Under the pieces are notes generated by a model. It ran no database searches, was not told the origin of the DNA, and saw nothing but the letters and a program-made list of their open reading frames with translations. The translations under genes and the position numbers were made by a program. From the NCBI GenBank assembly GCA_018675685.1, contig JABGXP010000010.1, forward strand, positions 113,427 to 149,889: DNA of 36,463 nucleotides, written 5' to 3'. This stretch comes from a bacterium. GTDB taxonomy: Bacteria > Patescibacteriota > Minisyncoccia > Moranbacterales > DUUL01. Each line of letters begins with the position of its first letter. The first letter of the stretch is position 1. Positions 8,434-16,556 of this stretch are shown here, in pieces.

Positions 8434-9375
8434 ATGATGCAAAAAATAAAATTAGCCTTGTTGGCAGGAGGAATTTCAGGGGAAAGAGAGGTCTCGTTGA
8501 ATACTGGCAAACAAATTTTCAATGCCCTTGATAAAGATAAATATCAAATATCTCGCTATGATCCAGAAATGGATTTGGAGCGATTTGCGTCTGACGCATT
8601 TGCTGGGAAGTTCGACATTGTTTTCCCAGCATTGCACGGTCCTTTTGGGGAGGATGGAAAACTTCAAGGAATGCTTGATATGATTGGAGTTCCATATGTT
8701 TTTTCGGGTTGTCTTGCGAGTGCACTTGCGATGAATAAGGCTAAGGCAAAAACAATCGTCAAAGCAGCTGGAATTAAAGTCGCAAATTCCTTGATATTAG
8801 AAAAAGGGAATTTAATAGAGTATAAAAAAGATCTTGAAAGGATTAATTTTCCAGTTGTGATTAAACCAATAGAACTTGGCTCCTCTGTCGGTATGTCAAT
8901 TGCTAAAAATGCAAAAGAATTGGAAGACGGTGTCAATTTAGCTTTCAAGCATGACACAGTAATAATGTTAGAAGAATATATTAGTGGGCGAGAGCTTACA
9001 GTTTCTGTTATGGGCACCACTAAACCCTCGGCACTTCCTGTGATTGAAATCATTCCCAAGAATTCAGACTGGTTTGATTACGAAGCGAAATACGTAGCTG
9101 GCGCATGTGAAGAGATTTGTCCAGCTAAAATTATCGATGATATTCGCAATGAACTTCAAGCCCAGGCTATAAAAGTTTTCAAGGAAATTGGCTGCAAAGA
9201 TTTAGCGCGGGCAGATTTTATTTGGGATAATATGAATGATGAGATTTACTTTTTGGAAATTAATACGATTCCTGGAATGACAGCAACTTCGCTTGCGCCT
9301 CAATCTGCAAAAGAGGCAGGGATGGAGTTTCCAGACTTTTTAGATAAATTAATTGAAGGGGTTTTGGTGAAATAA
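8434..9375 (+). CDS. ddl: D-alanine--D-alanine ligase
   Basis: ATP-grasp enzyme that joins two D-alanines for the peptidoglycan stem peptide in the cytosol. Signatures: GGISGEREVSLNTG at the N-terminus with E17, HGPFGEDGKLQG with H68, FPVVIKPIELGSSVG for nucleotide binding, the EEYISGRELTVSV segment, and the metal-binding FLEINTIPGMT with E275 and N277. At 313 residues it is a compact but full-length Ddl. Two adjacent methionines begin the ORF (8434 and 8437); neither has a Shine-Dalgarno site. It closes the serS/HD operon and is followed by a strong hairpin. Its product is the normal substrate of MurF; a degenerate MurF-like gene lies at 11815. Confidence 0.96.
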   Translation: MMQKIKLALLAGGISGEREVSLNTGKQIFNALDKDKYQISRYDPEMDLERFASDAFAGKFDIVFPALHGPFGEDGKLQGMLDMIGVPYVFSGCLASALAMNKAKAKTIVKAAGIKVANSLILEKGNLIEYKKDLERINFPVVIKPIELGSSVGMSIAKNAKELEDGVNLAFKHDTVIMLEEYISGRELTVSVMGTTKPSALPVIEIIPKNSDWFDYEAKYVAGACEEICPAKIIDDIRNELQAQAIKVFKEIGCKDLARADFIWDNMNDEIYFLEINTIPGMTATSLAPQSAKEAGMEFPDFLDKLIEGVLVK

Positions 9376-9413
9376 ATAGATGATCTCCCCCTTCACATGC
9401 CCTGTAAAAGATT

Positions 9414-9448
9414 AGAGAGCAGTTTACATTTTATGTAAACTGCTCTCT
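9414..9448. terminator. Strong bidirectional terminator between convergent genes
   Basis: A perfect 16-bp stem (9414-9429 with 9433-9448) has a TTT loop. A T-rich tract follows on the plus side, and a short T run (CTTTT) on the minus side. It sits between ddl (plus) and the convergent small membrane gene (minus). Confidence 0.85.
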
Positions 9449-9468
9449 GTATTAAGAAAGATTTTTTC

Positions 9469-9714
9469 TTAACATTCAATCCCGTCTTCTTCACTTGGAC
9501 TTACTATTAAGGCTGCTATAGCCAACAGTAAACTCAAGATTAACCCCCCACAGATTTTCCACTCTGAATCGAGAGGGAAGCCATCTGGTCTTTGGATAGC
9601 TATCGCATTGGATAACTGCAATAAAGTGAAGTAGAAAAAGAGCAAAGATGCTCCCATTCCTGATAAAGAAGAAATGCAATGTTGTAAAAATCTTGTACGT
9701 TTTACCGAATTCAT
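9469..9714 (-). CDS. Small two-span membrane protein
   Basis: Unrecognised 81-residue protein with two predicted membrane helices, about residues 19-40 (ASLLFFYFTLLQL) and 53-71 (GGLILSLLLAIAALIV), and an acidic tail ending in cysteine. Unlike most genes here it has a clear Shine-Dalgarno site (AGGGAG, about six bases before the ATG). A consensus promoter stands upstream at 9766-9794 and a strong terminator behind it, so it is a self-contained transcription unit. Its function is unknown. Confidence 0.75.
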   Translation of the reverse strand: MNSVKRTRFLQHCISSLSGMGASLLFFYFTLLQLSNAIAIQRPDGFPLDSEWKICGGLILSLLLAIAALIVSPSEEDGIEC

Positions 9715-9765
9715 TTTCGTCTCCCTAGGATTTGGTTTCTGATTGAAAAGATAACTATGCTCAAG

Positions 9766-9794
9766 ATTATAGCATTAATATATATATTTGTCAA
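9766..9794 (-). promoter_or_regulatory. Consensus sigma-70-type promoter for the 9469-9714 gene
   Basis: Read on the minus strand: TTGACA (9789-9794), a 17-base spacer and TATAAT (9766-9771), with TG-C just before the -10 box (extended -10). This is a perfect consensus pair. Confidence 0.9.
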
Positions 9795-9838
9795 TGCCAT
9801 AAATATTATAAATGGGAGCTGTTTTGTTTTTGTAATTT

Positions 9839-9875
9839 AAAAGATCTCTTTGCAAAGTTTGCAGAGAGATCTTTT
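9839..9875 (-). terminator. Long-stem terminator after the 9894-10349 gene
   Basis: An 18-bp near-perfect inverted repeat (9839-9856 with 9858-9875, one T-G wobble) ends in a TTTT tract on the minus strand. It lies 18 bases beyond the stop codon at 9894. Confidence 0.75.
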
Positions 9876-9893
9876 GGGTCAGTTGACCAGTTT

Positions 9894-10349
9894 CTACTCA
9901 ATGATTTCAAAGAAATCCTGATCTGGAAAAGTTCCTTTTTCGAGGAAAACCCAGATCTTTAAATCACCTTGTCCCAAATGTTCTAACCAGAGGACATCTC
10001 GGGGGTGCACCTTTCTATAGGCAAGCACTCCTTTACTTGAAAAATAAGTATTGCATTCTCCAGAAAGAATTGTATTGTACTTAATTTTGTCTTTTCCTCC
10101 TTTGTGCGCAGCCGCTACAATACCTTCTGGTAGATACTTAAATTCATCCTGGTAAAGTAATTCAATCTCTAGGATTGTGTGATTTAAAACACTTTCTTCA
10201 ATTACCAACTTTTGAATTGGAGAAATGTTAAGGATAAAAAAAAGTGAAATTAGGAAGATGGATCCAAGCAGGAAAATGCTTAGAATACAAATTCGAGCAG
10301 TATTTAAGGAACTTTTCTTTGGGTAACTAACGTGACGATTCTCAGCCAT
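9894..10349 (-). CDS. Membrane-anchored hypothetical protein
   Basis: Unrecognised 151-residue protein. A basic N-terminus is followed by one strongly hydrophobic segment, about residues 18-44 (ICILSIFLLGSIFLISLFFI), which suggests a signal anchor with the remaining 105 residues outside the cytoplasm. The extracytoplasmic part has no motif I can name. A clear Shine-Dalgarno site (AAGGAG) precedes the ATG, a consensus promoter lies at 10408-10436, and a hairpin terminator follows the stop. It is organised like the 9469-9714 unit, with which it shares promoter wording. Confidence 0.75.
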   Translation of the reverse strand: MAENRHVSYPKKSSLNTARICILSIFLLGSIFLISLFFILNISPIQKLVIEESVLNHTILEIELLYQDEFKYLPEGIVAAAHKGGKDKIKYNTILSGECNTYFSSKGVLAYRKVHPRDVLWLEHLGQGDLKIWVFLEKGTFPDQDFFEIIE

Positions 10350-10407
10350 TTGTAGACTCCTTTTCTGATTGATTGCTAAACGGTTAATTAACTTTTAGAA
10401 TGTCATT

Positions 10408-10436
10408 ATTATAGCACTAAATGATAAATTTGTCAA
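10408..10436 (-). promoter_or_regulatory. Consensus sigma-70-type promoter for the 9894-10349 gene
   Basis: Minus strand: TTGACA (10431-10436), a 17-base spacer and TATAAT (10408-10413), with TG-C before the -10 box. The flanks (GCATTGACAAAT, TGCTATAAT) nearly match the promoter at 9766-9794. Confidence 0.9.
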
Positions 10437-10489
10437 TGCAAGGGTGCGTTGGAACTAATTTTTTAAAAGCATTATTTTTACCTAGCAAA

Positions 10490-10517
10490 TGGACAAGATG
10501 TGATTTTTTGTTATAAT
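10490..10517 (+). promoter_or_regulatory. Promoter for the aminotransferase operon
   Basis: TGGACA (10490-10495), a 16-base spacer and TATAAT (10512-10517), 60 bases before the GTG start of the aminotransferase gene. Confidence 0.75.
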
Positions 10518-10577
10518 TCAACTACCAATAAAAAAGAAAGAATGAAAAGAAGAGTAATAATGAAATAAATTTTTTAA

Positions 10578-11798
10578 GTGAAAGAAAACATCAAGATATC
10601 GCCGATTAAAGAAATGGAGATTCGCAGTTCACGGATTTTAAACGTGGTATCATTAGCACAGGGAATTCCAAGTTTCGATACTCCTCTTTGCATTAAAAAT
10701 AAGGCAATTGAAGCAATTCAAGATGGTAGAGTAGCAAGGTATTCTTTGTCGCCAGGCATCTTAGAATTACGAGAAGCGATAGAATATAGCCTAGCAAAGA
10801 GGAATATCTTTTATGATTTCGAAAAAGAAATTATTGTTACAGCTGGTTCAATTGAGGCTATCACGGCAAGTTTTCTGGCAATCTTGGAGCCAGGAGATGA
10901 AGTTCTGATTCCTGATCCGACCTATACTTCTTATCAATCATCTATTAAAACTGCTCGTGGAGTGCCAATTTTTGTGCCGTTAGATGAGGAAAATGACTGG
11001 TCTTTTAATATCGAAGAGTTTAAAAAAAGAATAACTCCAAAAACAAAAGCGATCCTATATTGTAATCCAAATAATCCAACTGGAACTGTTTATTCAAGAC
11101 AGCAATTAATGCAGCTTGCTGAAATTGCGCAAATACATAATCTCTATATTTTAGCAGATGAGGTCTATAAGGATTTTATCTACAGCAAGGAGGATTTCTT
11201 TTCGCTGGCTCAGTTTTCAGCCCTTCGCAAGAGGTTTATCTATATCTTTTCTTTTTCAAAATCATATGCAATGACTGGATGGAGAGTTGCCTATTTAGCA
11301 ACAGATAGAGCGTTGGCAGAAAAAATTCTTGGAGTTCATGATGCTCTTGTGACTTGTGCCCCTGTTGTTTCTCAGTGGGGGGCTTTAGCGGCTCTTGAAA
11401 TGGCCGATGTTCAAGTTGAAGAATATAAGGAAATTTTCAATGAAAGAAGAAATCTTCTTTGTGAAGAGTTAGATAAATTAGCTGATTGGTTTGAATATCA
11501 AACGCCTTCTTCTGCATATTTTGTTTTTCCGAAAATGACCAATAAATTAATTATTGCTTTCAATAAATATGAAAGTAGAAAAAATGCTAAGCAAACTAGC
11601 TTAAAGGACTATCAAAAAAAATCAATTTCTTGGAGATTTGCGATTGAGTTATTAGAAAGTGCGAAAGTAGCGCTTGTTCCAGGTGTTGCCTTTGGCGAAA
11701 AAGGAGAGAATCATTTAAGATTTTGCTTTGGGCGTCGCAAGGAAAGCATTGAGGAGGCAATGAAAAGAATAACTAAATTCATCAAATTAATCTCATAA
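10578..11798 (+). CDS. PLP-dependent aminotransferase, class I/II (aspartate/alanine-aminotransferase-like)
   Basis: A fold-type I aminotransferase of 406 residues, the usual length. The PLP pocket is recognisable: NPNNPTG at residues 163-169 with N166, ADEVY with D194 and Y197, and the Schiff-base lysine K228 in SFSKSYAMTGWR. A late arginine in LRFCFGR fits substrate carboxylate binding. Such enzymes move amino groups between amino acids and 2-oxo acids in the cytosol; the donor and acceptor cannot be fixed by sequence. The start is GTG at 10578, because nearby upstream ATGs run into stops. A promoter is visible at 10490-10517. It heads a group with the MurF-like gene and ftsQ. Confidence 0.93.
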   Translation: MKENIKISPIKEMEIRSSRILNVVSLAQGIPSFDTPLCIKNKAIEAIQDGRVARYSLSPGILELREAIEYSLAKRNIFYDFEKEIIVTAGSIEAITASFLAILEPGDEVLIPDPTYTSYQSSIKTARGVPIFVPLDEENDWSFNIEEFKKRITPKTKAILYCNPNNPTGTVYSRQQLMQLAEIAQIHNLYILADEVYKDFIYSKEDFFSLAQFSALRKRFIYIFSFSKSYAMTGWRVAYLATDRALAEKILGVHDALVTCAPVVSQWGALAALEMADVQVEEYKEIFNERRNLLCEELDKLADWFEYQTPSSAYFVFPKMTNKLIIAFNKYESRKNAKQTSLKDYQKKSISWRFAIELLESAKVALVPGVAFGEKGENHLRFCFGRRKESIEEAMKRITKFIKLIS

Positions 11799-11814
11799 AT
11801 TTTTTGAAAATAAA

Positions 11815-12576
11815 ATGAAAAAATTTTTTAAAAAAATAATTCAGCTCTATTTAAAATTATTAACCAAAATAATTTTAGCAAGACACAAGCCCTTTGTTAT
11901 TGCTGTAGCTGGTACGACAAACAAAACTTTTGTGAAGGAAACTATTTTAAATGAACTGGGGCGTGGCTCTGATGTGCGTGGAAATCCAAAGAGTTTCAAT
12001 ACTGAGATTGGATTGCCTCTCGCGGTTCTTTTTCTTCCATCTGGGCTCGCTTCTATTTTTAGGTGGGTTGATATTCTGTTAACTGGAACTTGTATTTCAA
12101 TTTTCTCTAGAAAATTTCCCAAAGTTCTAGTTCTAGAGATGGGAGTTGATCGCATCGGTGATATGAAATATCTTCTGTCTTTAGTGAAGCCTGATATTGC
12201 AATAGTGACTAACATAAAGAGAAACTTTCCTGGTTTGAAAACAACCTTAGATGACATTGCCAAGGAACTTACCTTATTAGTAGAGGCTATCCCGAAAAAA
12301 GGCGCCTTAGTCTTGAACGGTGACGATGCTAGAGTTAAAACACTCTCTTCTGCCTCTAGGGCAAAAACAATTTTATTTGGAGAGGACAAATCTTTTAAGG
12401 CAGTTATTTCTAAGATAGAAGAAGATGACGCTGGACAAAGGTTTGTTTTTGAATACAAGAAGCAGAGAAGTTTCCTTGAAACACAAAGACGAGGAAAACA
12501 TAATATTGATGCCTTGGTTATAGCAAAAATAGTTGCAATGGAGATAAAAGAGTCAAAAAATAGGAAAAGAAGATAA
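11815..12576 (+). CDS. Truncated MurF-like Mur ligase central domain, likely non-catalytic
   Basis: A 253-residue protein matching only the N-terminal part and ATP-binding central domain of MurF-type ligases. Evidence: VAGTTNKTFVKETI at the P-loop position (residues 31-44), VRGNPKSFNTEIGLPL, VLVLEMGVDRIGD with E108, PDIAIVTNI, and ALVLNGDDARV. Three things are odd. The glycine before the P-loop lysine is asparagine (N36 before K37). The histidine normally following the TNI strand (as in G-x-x-H-L) is replaced (TNIKRNFPGLK). The protein also stops at RGKHNIDALVIAKIVA, where the C-terminal ligase domain should begin. MurF is typically about 450 residues. Only 28 bases separate it from ftsQ, so no displaced remainder exists. 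It may be a pseudoenzyme or scaffold. Confidence 0.82.
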   Translation: MKKFFKKIIQLYLKLLTKIILARHKPFVIAVAGTTNKTFVKETILNELGRGSDVRGNPKSFNTEIGLPLAVLFLPSGLASIFRWVDILLTGTCISIFSRKFPKVLVLEMGVDRIGDMKYLLSLVKPDIAIVTNIKRNFPGLKTTLDDIAKELTLLVEAIPKKGALVLNGDDARVKTLSSASRAKTILFGEDKSFKAVISKIEEDDAGQRFVFEYKKQRSFLETQRRGKHNIDALVIAKIVAMEIKESKNRKRR

Positions 12577-12604
12577 GAGTAATTTAAGACCTCAGAAGAC
12601 TTAA

Positions 12605-13549
12605 ATGGTGCAAAAAAAGCATGAAATAAATAAAAAAACAAAAAATAAGAAAAAAACAACCTTTTTTGATATATTCAAAAAAGTTCTTTTTTGGCTAGCC
12701 TTCCTTAGCTTTTTGATAACGACGTTTTGGGTGCTTATATTTTCTGCGGTTATGAGAATAGAGACTATCCAAGTTTTTGGCGCCCCTGAAGATGAACATA
12801 AGATTATAAAAATTGTTGAAGACAATATCTTTGGAAAATATTTTGACTTAATTCCACGAAACAACTTGCTTACCTTTTCTTCTTCGAAGATCAAAGAGGA
12901 AGTCTTAAGCAATTTCATTATGGTTAGAACAATTGATATCAAGAGGAAATTCCCAACAGAAATAAGACTTGATATCGAAAAAAGAGAGATGTTTGTTATT
13001 TGGTGCAGTGAGAAGTGTTGGTTCGTTGATGAAAGAGCAGAAACTTTTCGTGAGATAGCAAAACAGGATCTCGAGGATACCAAAGAGATAGCGATCATTG
13101 CTGATGGAAGTGGAAAAGATGTGGAGAACGGGGGTAAAGTTGCAGATGTCAAAATAATTAAACTGTGTAGTAATCTTTCAAAAACTGTCGAAGAAAAAAG
13201 TGGCATAAACATTGACCAGAAATCTATTTACATCCCCTCTCCAATGTCTGGAGAACTTAGAGTTAAAACAGTTCAGGGATGGGAGATATATTTTTCCACA
13301 GAAAGACCCATTACAACACAAGCAAGAATTCTAAAAAGAATTCTAAAATCAAAACTTGTGGAAGAAGATCTATCACAGCTAGAGTATATTGATTTGAGAA
13401 TTAAAGGAAAGGCCGTGTACAGATTTAAAAATTATGAAGAAAGAGAAAAGGAATTAAGAGAGATTGAAATTAGAGGCAAGACTGACGAGCAAGAAAAAAG
13501 AGCTGACGCTAAGAAGGGTGAGAAAAAAGACAAAAAGAAGAAGGAATGA
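12605..13549 (+). CDS. ftsQ: Cell-division protein FtsQ/DivIB family
   Basis: A bitopic 314-residue protein. It has a short very basic cytoplasmic tail (residues 1-26), one membrane helix at about 27-49, and a POTRA-like segment (IETIQVFGAPEDEHKIIKIV... to about 118) with the typical KRKFPTEIRLDIEKRE strand. The beta domain ends LEYIDLRIKGKAVYRFK, the usual FtsQ signature. The family links early and late divisome proteins in the periplasmic or outer-membrane-facing space. An unusual feature is the roughly 45-residue, highly charged lysine/glutamate tail after the fold. It follows the MurF-like gene by 28 bases, a remnant of dcw-type order. The stop is TGA. Confidence 0.88.
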   Translation: MVQKKHEINKKTKNKKKTTFFDIFKKVLFWLAFLSFLITTFWVLIFSAVMRIETIQVFGAPEDEHKIIKIVEDNIFGKYFDLIPRNNLLTFSSSKIKEEVLSNFIMVRTIDIKRKFPTEIRLDIEKREMFVIWCSEKCWFVDERAETFREIAKQDLEDTKEIAIIADGSGKDVENGGKVADVKIIKLCSNLSKTVEEKSGINIDQKSIYIPSPMSGELRVKTVQGWEIYFSTERPITTQARILKRILKSKLVEEDLSQLEYIDLRIKGKAVYRFKNYEEREKELREIEIRGKTDEQEKRADAKKGEKKDKKKKE

Positions 13550-13589
13550 GCTCAAGGAACCCGCATTATGTGTAAATTTGTTTTTATTG

Positions 13590-13595
13590 TATAAT
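13590..13595 (+). promoter_or_regulatory. Candidate -10 box for the 13634 glycosyltransferase gene
   Basis: A perfect TATAAT lies 38 bases before the ATG. The -35 region (TTATGT at 18 bases) is weak. Confidence 0.5.
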
Positions 13596-13633
13596 GAAGC
13601 TAGTCGCCTCTTGTAAATAATTTAAATTGAAAT

Positions 13634-15118
13634 ATGAAAAAATTCTTCCCAGCCATCATTCTAACACTGATATCATCTCTTGCTGTGGTTTTGAGGCTCA
13701 CCCCAATTGTTTGGGATCGTGATTTTTGGTATGATGAAGCCTTTACTGGAATTCTCTTAAAAGCTCCTTGGGGAGAAATGAACCAAATGATTTTTGCTGA
13801 CGTTCACCCCCCATTGTATTATTGGTTGGTTAAACCCTGGAGTGCTTTGTTTGGTTATTCTCCGGAAGGAATTCGCTCTTTTTCTCTTATATTTGGGGTT
13901 TTAACAGTTGTTTCTATCTATTGGATTACCAAGAGGATGTTTGATACACGCGCTGGTCTTTTGGCCGCGGCTATCACAGCAATTTCTCCTTTTGCGATTG
14001 AATACTCTCAAGAAGCTAGAATGTATTCACTTTTTGGTTTTCTATTTGTTTGGTCGGTTTGGTTTTTTGTAAGAGCCCTGGATGATGATAAAAGAAAAGA
14101 TTGGATTTGGTGGGGGATCTTTAGTGGTTTGGCATTTTTGACACATTATCTCGCTTTATTTTTCTTCATTATTTTCTATGTTTGTTATGTTTTTTATGGG
14201 CGGATTTTTAAGGAGAAAAAATGGATTAAAGCAATTTTTGGACACCAGGAGTTTTGGTTGGGAGTTGGTGTAATAGCAGCTTTTTTCGCCAGTTGGCTCA
14301 GATATTTTATTCCGCATATGTTAAAAGGGAATTTGGGATGGATTCCACCGGCTCACCTCAGTGATCTCCCGAAAACTCTACAAATTTTCTTCTTTGGGCA
14401 TCAACCTGGGACTGGAGGAGTGCCAGAGTCTATTGAATTTATTAAATTGTACAAAGACATTTCCTTGTTTGATGGAACTTCTATGGGTCTTTTGATTTTC
14501 ACAATAATAACACTGATGATTAGTTATGTTTGGTTGAAGGTGAAAAAGAGAAAAGAGGTCTTTGTTCTCTCAATTATATCCTTAGGGACATTATTATTCT
14601 TGATAATTTTAGCTCACTTTAATCTAAAGCTATATGTCTCCCGTTATTTCATGCCATCAGCAGTTGTGGTGTTCATCTTATTAGCAGGAATGGTTACTTT
14701 GGTTTTTCGTTCAAGATGGGCGTGGTTGATAGCTCTTGGAATCTATGCTGTTTCAACACTACTTCTTGTTCCGATTAGATTTCAGGGAGGCTGGACAGAA
14801 ACTTCGAATTTCATGAAAAATCATTCAGTTTTTGACGATAGCATTATTGTCGCAGATGGTCCTTTCGGATACACATCAGCAAGGTATTATTTTGGAGAAG
14901 AAAATGTTAGATATTACAATAGAGGGAATCCAACAGAAGATTTCAGTAAATGGGTTGTAGTCGGAAATCACAATAGAATAAACGATTTAGCGGAGATCAA
15001 AAACAATGGAGACATGATCGTAGTCGACTGGACTTGTGATTGGGGGGCAGAGTTGCCGATGGAGGAATTGCAAGATTTTCAAGGAATGAAACTTTGCTTA
15101 GTGAAAAGAGAACGCTAG
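13634..15118 (+). CDS. Membrane glycosyltransferase, family 39/ArnT-PMT-like
   Basis: A 494-residue polytopic protein of the GT-C fold. The first luminal loop has the catalytic-type acidic pair, WYDEAFT (D34-E35). DVHPPLYYWLVKP follows at about 56-68, then GIRSFSLIFG, and later SQEARMY, a set shared by the PMT/ArnT/GT39 group. About ten hydrophobic segments run to residue 385, and a soluble C-terminal domain ends the protein. Family members transfer a sugar from a polyprenyl-phosphate donor to protein, lipid or wall polymer outside the membrane. The acceptor is unknown. No Shine-Dalgarno site. A -10 box precedes the gene and a strong terminator follows. Confidence 0.87.
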   Translation: MKKFFPAIILTLISSLAVVLRLTPIVWDRDFWYDEAFTGILLKAPWGEMNQMIFADVHPPLYYWLVKPWSALFGYSPEGIRSFSLIFGVLTVVSIYWITKRMFDTRAGLLAAAITAISPFAIEYSQEARMYSLFGFLFVWSVWFFVRALDDDKRKDWIWWGIFSGLAFLTHYLALFFFIIFYVCYVFYGRIFKEKKWIKAIFGHQEFWLGVGVIAAFFASWLRYFIPHMLKGNLGWIPPAHLSDLPKTLQIFFFGHQPGTGGVPESIEFIKLYKDISLFDGTSMGLLIFTIITLMISYVWLKVKKRKEVFVLSIISLGTLLFLIILAHFNLKLYVSRYFMPSAVVVFILLAGMVTLVFRSRWAWLIALGIYAVSTLLLVPIRFQGGWTETSNFMKNHSVFDDSIIVADGPFGYTSARYYFGEENVRYYNRGNPTEDFSKWVVVGNHNRINDLAEIKNNGDMIVVDWTCDWGAELPMEELQDFQGMKLCLVKRER

Positions 15119-15137
15119 GAAGAGAAAAAATTCGATT

Positions 15138-15175
15138 AAAAACAATTCACTCCTTGGAGTGAATTGTTTTATTTT
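15138..15175 (+). terminator. Rho-independent terminator after the 13634 gene
   Basis: A long perfect stem (AACAATTCACTCC with GGAGTGAATTGTT, arms 15141-15153 and 15156-15168) is flanked by A and T tracts. Confidence 0.88.
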
Positions 15176-15264
15176 GCTATTGCTAAAAAGGTGTTTTTTC
15201 TTTAGTATAGATGGAGTGTTGGGGTTTTATTTTAAAGAACATACAACAAGACAAAGGAGAATTT

Positions 15265-15495
15265 ATGGAGATTGAAAAAGGAAAATTTTTTAATGCAAAA
15301 AATGGAGACAGGTTCATTGGCAAAAATAAATTGACCTGGACCGTTGAAGGAACTGGCTCTAAGGGAGGGATGCTTTGCAAGAGTCCACACACGGACGAGG
15401 TAGAAGAAGTCTTCCTTCGAAAGGGAAAGTTAATAGATTCAGAAGATTATCCAATTGAAGAGTTCGAGGAAGGAGTGGAATACATTCCTGCCTAA
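15265..15495 (+). CDS. Small acidic hypothetical protein, start reassigned
   Basis: Unrecognised 76-residue protein beginning MEIEKGKFFNAKNGDRF. The frame is open from 15211, but the ATG at 15265 has a strong AAGGAG site five bases upstream, so I use that start. The sequence is strand-rich at first (LTWTVEGTGSKGGMLCKS) and strongly acidic at the end (EEFEEGVEYIPA). No signal peptide or membrane span is seen. A possible promoter is TTGCTA (15180-15185), 17 bases and TAGTAT (15203-15208). Terminators lie on both sides, so it is transcribed alone. Confidence 0.75.
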   Translation: MEIEKGKFFNAKNGDRFIGKNKLTWTVEGTGSKGGMLCKSPHTDEVEEVFLRKGKLIDSEDYPIEEFEEGVEYIPA

Positions 15496-15516
15496 GTTTA
15501 TAAGAGCAAGATCTTC

Positions 15517-15551
15517 AAAAGGCATTTCGTGATTCACGGAATGCCTTTCTT
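15517..15551 (+). terminator. Terminator after the 15265 gene
   Basis: A 14-bp stem (15518-15531 with 15535-15548, one T-G wobble) has an ATT loop and is followed by a short pyrimidine tract. Confidence 0.75.
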
Positions 15552-15575
15552 GATAGGAAAAATAACCGTAAAACA

Positions 15576-15604
15576 TTGACGCTTCCCGCTAAAAGTGTTA
15601 TTAT
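15576..15604 (+). promoter_or_regulatory. Promoter for the mutarotase-like gene
   Basis: TTGACG (15576-15581), a 17-base spacer and TATTAT (15599-15604) with TG-T before the -10 box. It lies about 70 bases before the ATG. Confidence 0.82.
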
Positions 15605-15671
15605 GCTAAATCAATATTTATTGATTTTAGTTTTTTGTTAAGTTAAATCTTTTAAAGAAACGGAGGGTGCT

Positions 15672-16493
15672 ATGTCTTCAACTACGTCTAACGTGGAAGT
15701 TGTGGGTGGAAGGAGCGGTCTAGAGTTTGGTGTCTTACCAGGCGGACAGATTACTTTTATGGATTACAAAGGGATTCCGTTCATGTATCCCTTTACAACG
15801 ATTGATTATGGTGGTGAAAAAGGAAGAAAAGAACGAGGTGGAACTTTCCCATGTTTTCCAAACTTTGGACCCCCACAGGGAATTTTCAAGGGGACTTTGC
15901 CACAACATGGCTGGCTTCGAAATATGAAAACCCAAGTCAATCCGATTAAAAATGGCGTCGAAATTCCATTCAAGGTCGGAGGCATTGGTGATTATCCCTG
16001 GATCATTAGTGGCAAAGTAATCTATTTTCTTTTGAACAGCAATACCTTGCTTGTAAAATTAATGCTAAAAAGGCACAGGGATGATCATTGCTTTGAACCA
16101 GCACCAATTAATTTCGCCATGCACCACTACTGGTTGCGGCAAAATGCTGGTGTAGATGTGATTTTTTTCGAAGAGGAGGGTAATTGTAAAACTGCTCAGG
16201 TGTTGGATACAAGAGGAACGAAACTTTATCTCAAGGCTCAAAAGTTTGAACACCCGAACCTTGTGAAATTGGACCTTTTGGATGTTCGTAGTAAAAGTCC
16301 TAAGGTGGATGGCATTGTAACAATGTCCATCAAAAACGCTCACAGACCGCGAATTGTAATTTGGTCAGACTGCAAAGGTTTTTTGTGTGTTGAGCAGATT
16401 GCTGATCATCATGAAAACTTTAACGCACAAGAAGGAACTTTCCTGAAAAAAGGTGAGGAGAGGGAAATTTCTTGTCTATTGGAATTCAAGTAG
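15672..16493 (+). CDS. Aldose 1-epimerase / hexose-6-phosphate mutarotase-like protein
   Basis: A 273-residue galactose-mutarotase-like beta-sandwich protein. The family pattern GGTFPCFPNFG (residues 57-66) and LPQHGWLRN (76-84, with H79 and R83) matches the G-G-x-P-x-C-F-P-x-F-G and L-P-Q-H-G-x-x-R motifs of the YeaD/COG0676 branch. A late FLCVEQ supplies the position of the usual general-base glutamate, although the family normally has CVEP. The reaction would be interconversion of alpha and beta anomers of a sugar or sugar phosphate in the cytosol. It has a strong Shine-Dalgarno site (GGAGG, five bases before the ATG), its own promoter and a terminator. Confidence 0.85.
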   Translation: MSSTTSNVEVVGGRSGLEFGVLPGGQITFMDYKGIPFMYPFTTIDYGGEKGRKERGGTFPCFPNFGPPQGIFKGTLPQHGWLRNMKTQVNPIKNGVEIPFKVGGIGDYPWIISGKVIYFLLNSNTLLVKLMLKRHRDDHCFEPAPINFAMHHYWLRQNAGVDVIFFEEEGNCKTAQVLDTRGTKLYLKAQKFEHPNLVKLDLLDVRSKSPKVDGIVTMSIKNAHRPRIVIWSDCKGFLCVEQIADHHENFNAQEGTFLKKGEEREISCLLEFK

Positions 16494-16521
16494 CAAATGG
16501 CCCTATTTAACAAAAAGGAAG

Positions 16522-16556
16522 GCAGAGAATCGAAACTTCGAATCTCTGCTTTTTTT
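16522..16556 (+). terminator. Terminator after the mutarotase-like gene
   Basis: A GCAGAGA/TCTCTGC stem (16522-16528 with 16543-16549) encloses an inner TCGAA/TTCGA helix and is followed by seven T residues. Confidence 0.88.

Noticed and set aside
12577-12604. Frameshift that could hide the missing MurF C-terminal domain
   Set aside because: Only 28 bases lie between the two genes and ftsQ begins with a normal tail and membrane helix, so no remainder exists to restore.
11847-12659. Long reverse-strand ORF (270 codons) opposite the MurF-like gene
   Set aside because: It lies fully antisense to a recognisable Mur ligase domain, has low-complexity phenylalanine/serine-rich translation and no ribosome-binding site.
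12601-13212. Reverse-strand ORF of 203 codons opposite ftsQ
   Set aside because: It is a mirror of the A-rich coding strand and gives a serine/leucine-rich translation typical of antisense frames; ftsQ explains the region.
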